Assembly (NCBI GenBank): GCA_001600055.1 | Contig: BCIV01000015.1 | Location: 248,001-312,000, forward strand | Direction: 5' to 3' | Source of the DNA: Filobasidium wieringae | Lineage: Eukaryota; Basidiomycota; Tremellomycetes; Filobasidiales; Filobasidiaceae | Length of the DNA: 64,000 nt | Part shown: positions 1 to 12,121 of the stretch, piece after piece | Numbering within the stretch: position 1 is the stretch's first letter | Layout: each line of letters starts with the position of its first letter | Translations under genes and position numbers: made by a program | The notes under the pieces: model-generated | Databases searched by the model: none | Told to the model about the DNA's origin: nothing | Seen by the model: the letters and a program-made list of their open reading frames with translations, nothing else

Positions 1-2277
1 CGGTTACTCAGCAACAGTACATATCGGTTCCTTGAGCGGACGTACTTCTCTTCTTAGATGAGGCTTACTAAGAGACCTGTCGAATCCGATTCTGTTGTAT
101 CCATCGATCAAGCCGATACCTAAATCGGATGGAACCAAATATTTGACTGCGCCATTCTGTCTCGCTTCAACGTAGTCCCGTTCGATGATTTTGGAGATAT
201 GTTCAGCAATAGTAGCGTCCGTTCCTGAACAATCCGATCAATAAGACAGCAGACCTCTGGGATGCATGGAGAACACTTACCAATACCATTCTTGTCCATC
301 AACCCCACCAAATCCGCTTCTGTCAGATAAGCAGGGCTAGCCGTTTGACCATCTTTCATTTCACACACCGACGGCATGAACCGTTCTCCTTGCTGAAAGT
401 TGGGCACATGCGAATCTGACCATTTATCATAGGGGTAGACTTCCAGGTAGTTCCGTGCCAGAATTACTAGACCTGATGTGGTAAATCCTTCCCCAGCGAC
501 TTCGATATCGACGTTAGTCGACAGACCTTCTGCATTGGTAGAGCAACAGGCAAGGAACCGTCGAGTTACGAATTCGTAAACCCGCTTCTCGTCTCCAGCA
601 AGGTTTCCAGCGTGAGCTGTGGGGTGGACGGGTGGATGGGCTTTGTCGTTCTTCTGTCCATTTCTGGGTTTTTGGAAGTCTCCTTCTACTAATCTAAGAA
701 CAATCACAATCGTCAGTAATGTTCAAGAGCAATGATCTCCATGACTGACCGTCGTGAGAAGTCGCCCCAATTCGGATCGACGGTTTGTTTTTGTATAAGA
801 CTCATGAAGTCAAAGTCTTTATCGAATTGGTCGGTTTCCGTTCGAGGATAGCTGAGGAAACCCTGTTGATATAATTTCTCCGCCAGCTGTTCAGGAAGAC
901 TGTGGTTAGCTTAGCCGTATCTGTATGTGCTGTACCGCTCTGATGGACTCACATCCAAAACGCGTTTCGGTGCAAGACGTAGTAGCCTTGAACCGGATTT
1001 CTGCAGATCGACCGTAGTCAAAGGTAACGGTTTCCTGAAACGAACGAAGATCCTATTAGCCAGCATAGATCGTACGACTTAACCACTCGACCGACCATTT
1101 CTGCGTAGGTTTCGTCTTCACCTGAGTAACAGTCGCCTCCGGATTCTCCACACAAAGCTCATATAGGACAAAGGTCATCTCGAAATCAAAGATATGACCT
1201 CGGTTCCATTTGAATTGAACGTTATGACCGTCCCTCTCTAGCGCGACGTGGATGTACCAGAATTGTTCCGGTACAAAGTTTTGAACCCTGAAGTATTGGT
1301 CGCAGACAAACCCTAAGGTTGGATACTGACAAGGACCTGAATTATTGGGACTAGATAAGTGGTAGAATTTACAGCTTCGCCTGATTCTACTGCTTACCAT
1401 AACTGATGATCTTGTCCGCCAAAGCCGGCAGCCGAGCTTGCAATGTCATCGTCTGTAACCTCGTAAAAGCAGCTCCCAATCGTAGATCAAGCGAGATCCT
1501 TGCATCCACCGCATCCGCCTGACGTAGGTCCAACTCCACCGGGTTCTTGCAAGCTCTATGTATCTGGCTAAAGCATCACAGTCTCGTCAGGATAACACCT
1601 TGTGGAGGGGGAACGAACATGCTCACGCCGCAATGATCGCACTGAACTTGGCTCTCTTGACTCGTATATTCCGATTCGCCTGGCGACATACACCAACGAT
1701 TTCTTGCCCGATATGTTCACCTTCTCGATCGCAATCGGTCCAGATCATCAAAAGGTCTGCTCCTCTCGCTTCATTCCGTAAGTTCTGAGCGACGGGTTCT
1801 AGTTTCTTTGAGTTCCCAGAAGTCTTGCGAGTCAGAATAGTTACCAGAAGATCAAAACTGTTGATACTGACTTCGTCTACATATGTCCTGATATGAGCCT
1901 CGAACAAGACAAACGGGTCACAAGATCCCCATTTCCTCTTGTCCTGCTCGAAGTCCTGTAAAGATAGGCTCAGCAGCCTCTCCGCAGCAGCACAAGATCT
2001 AGTCATTACTCACATTACTAGTCAAATGTCCTAGAACACTCGTCATCGTGAAATCGGCCCATCCGTTGGCAGGACCCAGAGGCGCCTCCAACCTATAACT
2101 AAAGTCATAGTTCTGGATATACTTTGCTCTCGATTGACGCTGATAGTAGACCTTCAACCAGCTGTATAGGATTCCGTACAGGACCGGTAGACTAACCGAT
2201 GTTCTTTGACCCCCTGCTAAGATCTCTGAGATACTTTTGGCTATACTTGGTTTCTCCGCAACGCATAGTACTTTCAT
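1..2277 (-). CDS. TOP3: DNA topoisomerase III, 5' part (cut by window start)
   Basis: Type IA topoisomerase that passes single DNA strands and works with RecQ helicases in the nucleus to resolve recombination intermediates. The N-terminus begins MKVLCVAEKPSIAKSI, carrying the Toprim glutamate, followed by WTDCDREGEHIG, the acidic metal-binding motif of the family. Further on, GFLSYPRTETDQFD contains the catalytic tyrosine that forms the 5'-phosphotyrosine link. The start at 2277 fits the family N-terminus with no extension. Several short introns break the frame, for example with a donor just below 2007. The 3' end lies outside the window, so the C-terminal zinc fingers, if any, cannot be seen. 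It is divergent from the BZZ1-like gene across a 353 bp intergenic stretch. Identity is seen from motifs; the symbol follows family knowledge. Confidence 0.93.
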
Positions 2278-2630
2278 CTTCCCGTTGCACTATTCTCCTT
2301 ACGCCTCCCTGTTCGCTGAGCAGTGGTGGGAGTGTTGATTTGATCGTCTATCGCTATTCGTACGATCATAGAGCCGCCCTAGGGCGTCCAGTTGAATCCT
2401 TCGACCTGGAGCAAGGGTTCTAACGGATTTTGTTACCTGTCTTGGGACCTATCATCTCGATATCACTTGGTAAATATCCGAGCGTAAGAAGCTGATCGGA
2501 AGTAAATCGGAAGCAAAAACGGGAAAGAGTTCATTCATATTCAACACAGCATCGAATTCATAACCATCTCCTCCGCTTTCAAAGATACTCCCCTTTCATT
2601 CGGTCACAGCACTGGCCACACACCCTCGTC
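2278..2630. promoter_or_regulatory. Divergent intergenic region, TOP3 / BZZ1-like gene
   Basis: 353 bp between the two start codons, so it must hold both promoters. I see no convincing TATA box or long repeat. The stretch before 2631 is CT-rich, which is common in fungal leaders. Confidence 0.5.
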
Positions 2631-5600
2631 ATGGTTAACTCTACTATTGTACCGCAACATCCGTGGCCGACAGCTCTACCAGATCAGCCGCATCCCCTTC
2701 TCTCTTACTACCACCAGCACCTCTCCCTTTACACTGACGTCAAGCTCTTCCAGGAATCCCGAGCTCAATTGGAGAGGGAGTATGGAACGCGGCTGAAAGC
2801 GATGGTGGCGAAGCTTAGGGAGAAGGAGCTTGAAGGTAGGAGAGTTGGAGTACTCTGTGTCGGCGAAGAAAGTAATAAGGCTTGGGAGGATGGGCTGGAG
2901 AGCAAAAAGTCAGTCAGAATGTACACATTCCAGACCATTCATGCTTACTTACAACCCCCTCTGCCCGTCGTACAGCACGCTTCTAACTTCCCTGTCGCAT
3001 CACCTCAACAGTATAGATACGCTAGCATCCGACCATCTAAAACTAGCCGACTCGCTTCAAGCACAAGTCATTGACGAGCTGAAGAAAGGGGCGGAAAAGA
3101 AGGAAGCTGCCCGAAGGAATATCAAAGATTGGGTTGTAGACTTGGTAGAGGAGAGAGAAAAGGGAGAAGCAGCCCGCGAAAAGGTAAGTCCCCCTTCGGT
3201 CGATACATCTACCTCGGTCGCTCATTTCACCTCTCTTGCCCAATATCTAGGCCATGTCGAAATACCACCAGACATGTACAGACCTAGAATCGGCACGGAT
3301 CAAACACTCCCGTGCTCCTAGAGACGACAAGCACTTACCACGCCTCTTGAAGAGCTACCGTAGAGCTCTCATTGACAAGAATAACGCTCGGAACGAGTAC
3401 GTTCTGGCTGTTGAGGTGGCGGGAAAGGGAAGGGACAGGTATTTCGATTGCAACCCAGGAGAGGACGGAGAGGAGAGGGAACAAGAAAGGGAAAGAAAAG
3501 GAGAAGTGTTCATAGGAGGCTATGGACCTGGTATAGCTCGACCACAAGCGGAGCTGCAAGAGCTCTACACCAGTTCCATCAAAAGGTTGAACGACCTCTT
3601 AAGTCATTCAGCTTCCGTTTACTCTCACTTCTACACCGGTCAAGCGCAACATTACGCCCATATCATTACCCACCATGAAATAGTGAACCCCATCAAGGAT
3701 GCAGACTTCTATGCGGAGTGGAATATCAGGCATTTCCAGATCCCTCCAAAAGTCACGTTCCAACCATGTGCCGGGTTCTTGGAGACGCCTACGCTCACTC
3801 TTGGAGGAGGGGATGATTTAGGGTTCGATGAGCCATCGGGGCATCCAGGCTTGGGACCTTCCGGTGCGAAGGGGGAAGAAATGATCGTGCTCCAAAACCG
3901 ACTTGCTCGGAACCGCGCGGCGAAGGAGGCTTTGAGGACGGTTTGCGAAGGGTGGAAAGGAGAGGTCAGGAGGGGAAGAGAGGTAGGGAGGGCTTATGAG
4001 GGGAATAGAGGATTAGGAGATCCGGATGAAATTGTTGAGGTGAGTGTCTAGGAATTCTCTGGCGGGATCGGACGAGGTTAATAGACGTTTGCACGGTATT
4101 AGGTCATGCTTGTCACCCTCAAAGACCTTACTTTGGCTCAAGTCAAAATGGACGCTTTGGATGTGGAGATCGAACTTCTTGAAGAAGCCCTGGGAGGTAT
4201 GTCCAAGCTGAGGTCATCAATTTTTCGTCGAATCGACTGATGCACCTCTGGGGAATAGACGATCAAGGTTCTCAGAAACCTCATGACTATCGGAACGCTT
4301 CGTTCGCTATTCCAACCCCTTGTGATTATTGTAAAGTAAGTCAGCGAGTTTCGGGAGGCGTCAGGTCAGTATGGCTAACGAGGTGGGAAAATAGTCTTCG
4401 ATCTGGGGCATCGGGAAACCAGGGTCCAGTTGCCGTAAATGTGGATCCAACGTGCACGTGAAGTGTGCGAAGAAAGTGAGTCGTTACAACGCGGATCGTC
4501 TGGTTCATTTCTGAAGACTATACTGTGTAGGTTCCAGCAGAATGTACAGGCAGTTCAGCTTCCATAGCGAACAAACGCATGTCTTCCATCTTCCCTCGTA
4601 GAGACTCATCCTCGTCGGCCCCCCAAACCATATCCGACCTTGCCTCCAATGCGTTATCTGGGAAAGAAGAATCCTCTCTCCGCGCTATCAAGCGATCGTT
4701 CACGTCGAGGAACAAATCCTCACCCAACGAATCTCCTGGATTGAGCGCTCTGGCCATTGCTACCCCAGTCTTGCCTCCGCCCCACAGGATGACGGACATG
4801 GATAATCTGGATACTACCGCGATAGTCAATTCAAGCGGGAGGATGAGACCGCAAGCCTTGACCCCCTCTGTTTCTCAACCTAGTCTGACCTCCCCCATTC
4901 AGAGGGAATCGGGGACGGGAAGGAGGATATCCATGTTTGGCTCTCCGAACGGAGGAAATGGGCCTTCTAACGGTAATGGTATACAGAATTTGGGAATGAA
5001 TATGGGAAGAAGGAGGAGTGGCGATGTTTTGAGTGGAATGAGAGGATCCCCTGGTGGATCCCCTGTTATTGAGGAAGAGACCGGAGGATTAGAACCGGCT
5101 TATCCTATACACGAGCGAGCTGCGGAGGTTGGACCTCGGGGGCCGATCGCGAAAGTTCTTTTCGATTTCGAAGCTGCGGATAGCGATGAGATCTCGGTCG
5201 ATAGTGAGTTTGGGGAATTGCTGTTTAATTTGTAAGCACTGGTACTAAACCGATTTCTTAGAGGACACGATTGTTCACATTATAGAACCTGACGATGGTC
5301 AAGGATGGATCAAAGTACGATTCGATACGCAAGGAGATTACATTGAAGGTCTCATCCCAGCGGGCTATGTGGAGATACAAGCATCCCATACGCCAAGTCA
5401 ATCTCGTAGACAATCCGAGACCGCTCAGATGAGGACTTTATCACCTCAAAGGCAACCGACAACGGAACAACCTTCTTTCAGTCCGGGTGCTGTTTCTCCC
5501 GTATCGAGTCCTGCGAGAGGGATTGTTTCGCCACATACGTTCTCGGGTGGGGTACCGGGAATGCCTGGGATGCCTGGTGGCTATATCTCACAGGAAACCA

Positions 5601-5918
5601 TTCCGCCCCCACCTATACCTAGCAACCGGCCTGACATTGGTGCGCCGATCTCTGATAGGGGAAAATATGGGCAAGGTCAGTAAACCTTTCTCGTCCGTCT
5701 AGTATGTCAAAGTCTCACTTATTGCGGGCTACCCATCTTTAGTCAAAGCCCTGTACAATTATCCCGCAGCAGCGTCGGACGAGTTTACACTTGTAAAGGG
5801 AGAGACTTACGATCTGTCCATGCGAGGAGCATCTTATGATGCAGGTTGGTGGGAGTTGATGGATGCAAGAGGGAAGACGGGGATTTCGCCGGCGAATTAC
5901 CTAAAGAGGATAGAATGA
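2631..5918 (+). CDS. BZZ1: F-BAR, C1 and double SH3 protein (Bzz1-like)
   Basis: Predicted actin-patch and endocytosis adaptor that binds curved membrane and activates WASP/Arp2/3-driven actin assembly. The N-terminus (HPWPTALPDQ, then LSLYTDVKLFQESRAQLERE) is an F-BAR/FCH start and is followed by a long charged helical region. Around 4270-4545 a C1 (phorbol-ester type) zinc domain is split over two introns: HDYRNASF, PTPCDYCK, then CRKCGSNVHVKC and VPAEC. Two SH3 domains follow, one at about 5140-5375 (ALYDF-like AKVLFDFEAADSDEIS) and one at 5745-5915 ending SPANYLKRIE. About 900 residues once some eight introns are removed. The domain order matches fungal Bzz1; a Toca/Syp1-type F-BAR protein is less likely because of the paired C-terminal SH3s. 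Confidence 0.85.
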
Positions 5919-6414
5919 CTGAATCAATGAACGCATGGATGAAGGAGATGTGTAAGACGTACGATATATACCCCTTAGAAATTGTAGAATGGATTGTAGC
6001 AAAATATGAATATACCTTGCCAAATAAGATTGGATCGATTACTGTGACGTGAAAAGACGACTATCATACACGATTTTCTATCTGAGGTTCGCATTTATAA
6101 ACTGGCTGTTATGAGATGTTACACTCCCAACGCCCTCATTCCGTCGCATTCGATTGAACTTCGATTGAATCCCAGGCCGCTCGGAAGTATAAATTGTATA
6201 TATGCTCGCACGGACGTAAATATGCTCCATCTTTTGCTGACTAAGCCAAATTATTCCCTTTCTGGGATAATAAAACTGGAAGAATGCGCGTATTTTATGA
6301 ATCATGCATGATTCCTCGCGCCTCGTCATCAACAATGAAACACCCTCGACCTCGTTTTACTTCTCCTTCCAAAGCTTCCAACCCAAAAAGTGCTGCTCGC
6401 TTCATGGCGTTAAT
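5919..6414. other. Intergenic: BZZ1-like 3' region and promoter of next gene
   Basis: About 500 bp of AT-rich sequence with no coding signal that I trust. The last part before 6415 holds an upstream ATG at 6404 (see the uORF entry). Confidence 0.5.
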
Positions 6415-6418
6415 ATGA
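6404..6418 (+). promoter_or_regulatory. Minimal uORF overlapping the main start codon
   Basis: An ATG at 6404 reads Met-Ala-Leu-Ile-stop. Its TGA (6416-6418) overlaps the proposed main ATG at 6415 in an ATGA arrangement. If the 5' end of the mRNA lies upstream of 6404, ribosomes meet this start first and could terminate and restart at 6415. The transcript start is unknown, so function is inference. Confidence 0.3.
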
Positions 6419-9400
6419 ACCACACCAAGATGCTTGCTAAAGCTCCTCTCCCCCTAGTAGTTCAAGCGACTCTCCGGATCTTGGCACACCTCACTACCCT
6501 TCTTCCCTCCGCTCAACCACACGAATCCCTAAGCCCGCCATTGTTACAGGAACTCCTGGATCTTTTGGCACATGTTCAGTTGACCGATGAGTGGATCAAC
6601 AAGGAGCTGGATCGAGTGGTAGAATTGTTAGGAGGTGATGGAATGGAGGGAATGCGAGGCGTGGAGGATCTGGTCTTGACGGAAGAAAAGAGGAAGACAA
6701 AGAGGAGAGCATACTTCGCTTTAGGCTCTATGCTGAAATGTTCCGTAAGTCCAGCAGATTTGTCTCGCCTTGTGACTTTAACAAATTTACTCGACGTATT
6801 TCATAGTACCTCACTTCATACCTCTCCGACTACACCTCCACTAATAGCCCCTCCTCGACCAAATCGAGGGATACAGAACTCTCCCTCTTCTTGAGCAGTG
6901 TCCAACAATTTCTCGTTTCCCCAGCCCAATCCTCCTCTTCCTCCAACCCCAGCGCTACCATGCAATCGAATTCCACCAATATGGAGGACTTCAGTTTAAG
7001 TATGAGGACTTATAGTTCCAATGAGAGGGAGACGATGCGTGATTGTGCGGAAGAATACTTGTACGTTCTTGAGGATTGGGAAACAACCGGGTGAGTTTCT
7101 CTCTTCTTGCAATTTCTGTGGATTCATGATTCGTCTTTGCTAACAAAACGATCACGATTATCGTTTCCTTTCGGACTGATAGAAGATACGATCCCGAGCC
7201 ATTACCTATAGTCGCGCCTTTAAGGAAGATAGGAATTAGGATCAAAAAGTTTGTTTTGGATGTTAACAAGAGGCAGCAGCTGCTTGAGAAGATCATCAAG
7301 GAGACAGATGGGTTGGAAAAGGTCGATGAGGATTGGAAGGGAAATGGGACCGGTCCACCTGGGCCTATGTCGCTAGAAACGGGGACAAGGGGCTCGACGA
7401 GAACAATAGGAATATCAGAAGAACGTTTCCTTGGACCTTCCAACCTTCCTACCATACAACCCAATTCCAATCGGATCGGACAAGCCCTGAACCCTACCCC
7501 CCCATCTTCCTCCCATCTTCACCAGTCAACTCAAACCAAAAAGGCTCATTCCGTGCGTCCAGCCCCAGCCCAGTCTTTTCAATCCCCCACGCAACCTGAT
7601 CTGAATCGATCTGATCGAACTCAATCCGCTAGTCGTAACGCGCTGTCGGAAAGGGATAGGGAGAGGGCTAGAGTGTTGAGAGATAGTTTAGGGAAGGGCA
7701 GGGAAAGGGGAAGGTTGAGTCAGGGTAGGCAGAGGGAGGAAAGGGATGACATTACCAGGGGAGAGGATAATGAAGTTAGGGAAGAAGGAAATGGTCAGCA
7801 AGACCATCTCGATATCGCAGGGGATAATTACAGGACGAGAAGGAGCGAAGCGAGGGATGAACGGGATGAACGGGAGCCGGATGGCAGAAGAGAAGAGATC
7901 TACGAAAGGTCAGGTGATCGAGGAACAACGGGGAACGGACATTACAGAGCAAGGAGAAGCGAAGGGCGGATCGTCTCCTTTGGTAACGGACAGGAGGAAG
8001 ACGATTTCTTCGCGAATCAAGGTCCGGATATGATGGATATCTCGAGAGATTACGGGTATGAGGAGAGAAGACCTCATAGGGTGTCAGCCGGACCATCAGA
8101 TCGGTTTGAACCACGATACGAGTCATCTTTACCACGCAATAATCAGTACGGGTCGAGGTTGTCATTACCTAATTACCGACCGGCTAGAACTTCGCTTGCT
8201 CCCCGTTCGAGCCTTGCTCCCCGGGCTGCTCTGGTACCTCGGTCTAGTCTTCCTTCGCGTAACAGTATGGCCCCTCGTCACAGCCTCGGACCTCAATCTA
8301 CTCTACCTCATTCGAACCTGCATCCCCGTTCCAGCGTCGGACCTCGATCCAGCGTAGGACCAAGCGAAAGGGAAACTTCTCTTATGCCCCTGTTCGAACC
8401 GGGTACGATCCTGCAGATCAACGATAAAGGGAAAGCAGTTGTTCTTGCGCCCTCTATAGATACTTTACGGGCTCCTGGCGGCGATCAACCCAGAGGAAGC
8501 GGAAGGATGATCGATGATGATCATGACCATTGGAATGATGAGTGGGAAACTGAAACTGGCAGAGATGGCTATCTGGATGATGAGGTCTATTCACCTCCGC
8601 GAAGACGTTACGAGGAGGAACGGCGAAGGTTCGAGGAATATACAAGGAGAGATCCCAGCGGACCCTATCCTGGAGATAGAAGGAACGTGGAAGTCGGGTA
8701 CGACTCTAGACGCACAAAGGGATTTCGACATTCTTTACCGGCGCGTCGGGAAGAAGCTCGGTTTAGACCGTCTTACTCAGCAACCCATGGTCGAGAGGAA
8801 AGTTCGGCTCTTCCAGCTAGACGTCGACACACCGACTTCATTCGACCTGACACGCCTCCTCATCATCGACCTCGTTCCGCACAACCAATGGAAGAAGCAG
8901 AACCTCTTCGAAGGAACGAGAGACAGAACGCTGTAAATCACAGGTCATCAAGGGAGGATACTGTGCTGTCTCCTCCAGAACAATGGTTTGACGGAGCAGA
9001 CGTTTTCCAGGACGACAACTTCGCCATGGAGTTGGATGAGCCGGAACGACTTGAAGCTAAATCCGTTAGGAATAGTGTGCATGAAGCCCATAGAACGCTG
9101 AGTGAACTTCCGGTCCAACCGGAACCACCCTTGGTCACTCAGATGGTTCAGTCTTCTGAAACGGTTGCAGCACCTCAGCGCAGTCCTTCCAAGATCGACA
9201 GAGACGCAAGGAACGCCGACTCTCTAGCCACTGCACACACGTCTATTCAGGAAAGCCGATATCGTCCTTTCTCCAATCACAAAGTACTTCGACCACCTCA
9301 GGAAGCGAAGAGGCAGAAACTTAACCCTGCTCCGAGTCAAACGCAAACCAAGCGAGCACGAGAGAAAGAAACAATTGCGACAGCTTATAAGCGAGCCGGA

Positions 9401-9439
9401 GCTGCGGCTCAGTCGATGTTCATGGAGGATTCAGATTGA
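6415..9439 (+). CDS. Unknown basic, largely disordered protein with Pro-Arg-Ser repeats
   Basis: I do not recognise this protein. The first roughly 250 residues look folded and helical (LPLVVQATLRILAHL, ELLDLLAHVQ, CAEEYLYVLEDWE, IGIRIKKFVLDV). They are followed by some 650 residues of low-complexity, Arg/Ser/Glu-rich sequence. At about 8190-8365 a degenerate repeat with a core like APRSSL or GPRSSV recurs roughly nine times. The C-terminus has basic clusters resembling a bipartite nuclear signal (RPPQEAKRQKL, QTKRAREKE) and ends FMEDSD. Start at 6415 chosen because it gives MNHTKMLAKAPLP in frame; an in-frame ATG at 6304 would add a non-conserved-looking stretch. Introns near 6745-6806 and 7091-7183. 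A nuclear scaffold or RNA-associated role is possible but unsupported. Confidence 0.7.
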
Positions 9440-9554
9440 AATGAGTAAATGTTCTCTTGAAGATTAGATTTATTACATATCCTCTTGAACTATGTTCATG
9501 ACCTTTTGTATATAACGACAACTTAATTATTGTGTGGGCGCAAGCCAGGCTACC

Positions 9555-11674
9555 CTATGTAGCTTTTTCTAGAACTGGAATCGTCTCGTTCGCATTGCTC
9601 GTGGTATCCTTGCCTGCCAATTTGTCTTCGGTCGTTGTCTCCGTCGGTAACGTCACACTCTCTTCGTCAACGCTTCGTTTCCTGCCTTCGACGCTTCCCA
9701 TTCCCCTTAAGAACACCGCAGCGAGCAAGAGGGCTAGATCATCACGACTTCAAAATCAGCTTGATGCATCTTAGAAAAAGACATTGGTGACTAACCTGTT
9801 AAAGCCATAGCGAATCCAGTCCAGAACGCTGACTGTAAGCCAGAAAGAAAAGCGTCCTTTGGGAAGCCACTCTGTCCGATCGTCGTAACAGCCGCGCCAG
9901 CATCGTTGGCTTTGTTCTGTGCAACCGACGTGTATACCAAAGTGGCGATGGTAGTTCCCATAGCCGAACCAAGCTGGATGAAAGTCTGAAAGAGACCCCC
10001 TCCAACACTTTGCTCGGTTGGCAACGCCAAGCGCGATATGAAGATCAGGCCAGTTGCCACACCTGATTTGGGTTACTAGATCAGTACAGATTATAAACGC
10101 TTGACAGAGCCAGACTCACTAAAGTCTGCTCCACCAACACAAAATATCATGGCGAAAAACTCGTAGGTCCAATAGCTGCTTCCTGGCTTTACCAGTGCGA
10201 ATAACAATGGAGCTAAAGCTGTCAACAAAGCACCAGCGCAGAGCAAGATTTGGCCGGATACGTGTTGTACTAGGACGGCTACGATGATGTTGCAAACAAC
10301 GCCTGACACCGAAGTGGGGAGGAAATGCAACTACAAGCATTCTAGTAAGCGGAAGAAAGGAGTTGAGATAAGAAAGAAAAAGGCGCACCATAGTGTGAGC
10401 CGGACTAAGTTCCCGGTATTGCTGGTAAAACAAATCCGTCAAGAGGAAGTACCCGATAAACGCAGCGAAGTTGAAGAACTGTAACGCATGTGTAAGCAAA
10501 GGCTCTCGTATTGATCCGCTCCAGTCTGATACTCACGATAAAAGCATACACCACTGCGAGCCTTCCTTTTCCTCGGGTAAATAATGCCAGCCTCATTAAA
10601 GGTGGACGACGAAGTTTGTTCTCAATGTACCATTGCCAGGAGATGAACGCGCCTAACAGGAAGACGGAAATGACCAGCATGGCAATGATATCTGAACAAT
10701 ACGATGCGAATTAGCTGGGCCTCAATAATTTGTATGACATCAGGCTTACAAGAAGTCTTGAACCCCTGTGGAGCAGTGGATCCCGCTGTCATGGCGTAAA
10801 GCAATATGACGAGTCCACCAGTGACCAGTGCTGCGCCTAGGAAGTCAATCCTCTTATCTGCGTTGGGATCGGGCCGGGTAGAAGGAATGGCCCAGTAAGC
10901 GCCGATACAAGGCACTAGGGCTGCGGCAAACAGGATGTAGAAGACTTTGCGCCAGCCGTTACTATTATTATTTTGCAAGCGGGTCAGATGAAAGGCTGAA
11001 ACATGAACGATGAAGGAGGGCTTACTCGACGTATTCAGCTAGGAGTCCGCCCATGACGACTCCTACAGCTGCTCCGACAGGAGCTCCAGCACCATAGCAA
11101 GCATAACAAATACTTCTCGTCCTCCCCTCCTCAAAGTTCTCCGCGATGAGCCCGATCGCCGAGGGGGTTGCCATACTGGCTCCGACTCCTGCCAAAGCTC
11201 GCAAGACAAAAAGAGCCACCTGACGATCCGAGTTGATGAACCCGCAGCATAGGGTAAAGAGGGCAAAGAGGAAGAGGCCGAGGATGTAGGTGTATTTACG
11301 AGAGATTATGTCTGCTATTCGACCGGATAGGAGGAGGAGACAGCCCTAAGTAGAGTACAGTGACGTTTGATTACTCATTCACGGACCTCAAATCCCTAAC
11401 AACTTACGAATGCGACAGTGTAACTATTCAAAATCCATGTAAGATCCTCCTGTGAGATCTTCAGATCTTCACCCATCATGGGCAAGTTGAGGAGGACCGA
11501 CTGAGAAGCCATAGCAGTGATCAGACTGGTCGAACATGTACATAGCGCTATGACAAAACTCCTGTTTCTGCTTCTTGGCGTAGAGGTGTTTGTTTCGGGT
11601 ATGGCTGAGATAGTCGATGGCGCGTTTTCCGTGATTGCTGCTGATGTTGCAGGAGTCATATCGATCGCCGCCAT
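9555..11674 (-). CDS. MFS drug/solute exporter, DHA2-like
   Basis: Membrane transporter of the major facilitator superfamily, probably a proton-coupled multidrug or toxin exporter of the plasma membrane. Hydrophobic segments recur throughout. TM1 is followed by LTWILNSYTVAF, a hallmark of 14-TM DHA2 transporters, and ALAGVGASMATPSAIGLI matches the motif-C-like helix. Late helices include SVGGGLFQTFIQLGSAMGTTIATL. After a last intron with donor near 9796, the final exon gives a short polar tail ending PVLEKAT and a stop at 9555. Start is uncertain: the frame is open upstream of the ATG at 11674 but lacks another ATG before a stop, so either 11674 is the start or an upstream exon exists. Substrate cannot be told from sequence. 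Confidence 0.85.
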
Positions 11675-12121
11675 CCTGGGTACGTTGGGTATCTTCGGTA
11701 GGCTTTTTTTAAAGATTGCTGTATCACTTCCAGACAAAGTCCCTGCCGGTAATTCAGACTGTATGGATATCGGAGCTGCCTGGTTGAATCAACATCAAAA
11801 TGAAAGTGAACGCTCTCGCAGTCGGAGAGCGGGAGAACTGGATGAAATGTGAGTCCACATTATCAGATTATGACCCGGTAAACCCTATTCGGCCGAAGCC
11901 GATCACGTCAGAATTGCGTGAAAACGTCGAAAATGCATATGAATGCGCAATGAAACGGTTGATTGAAGCTTCCTTTCAAGTGGTCGATCCTAAGGAAGCC
12001 CCGCATTGCTGACGGTTTCAGAGTGGTTTGCTTTTGCCTGGGCGCTTCATATATCTTCATTGAATGACCTGGTGAAAATGTTCGCGCTTGTTGTCGATCA
12101 CCTATGGTTCTGTCAAGGGAA
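11675..12121. promoter_or_regulatory. Divergent intergenic region, MFS / disordered protein
   Basis: About 450 bp, possibly including an extra 5' exon of the MFS gene at its left edge. I see no repeat or clear box. Confidence 0.4.
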
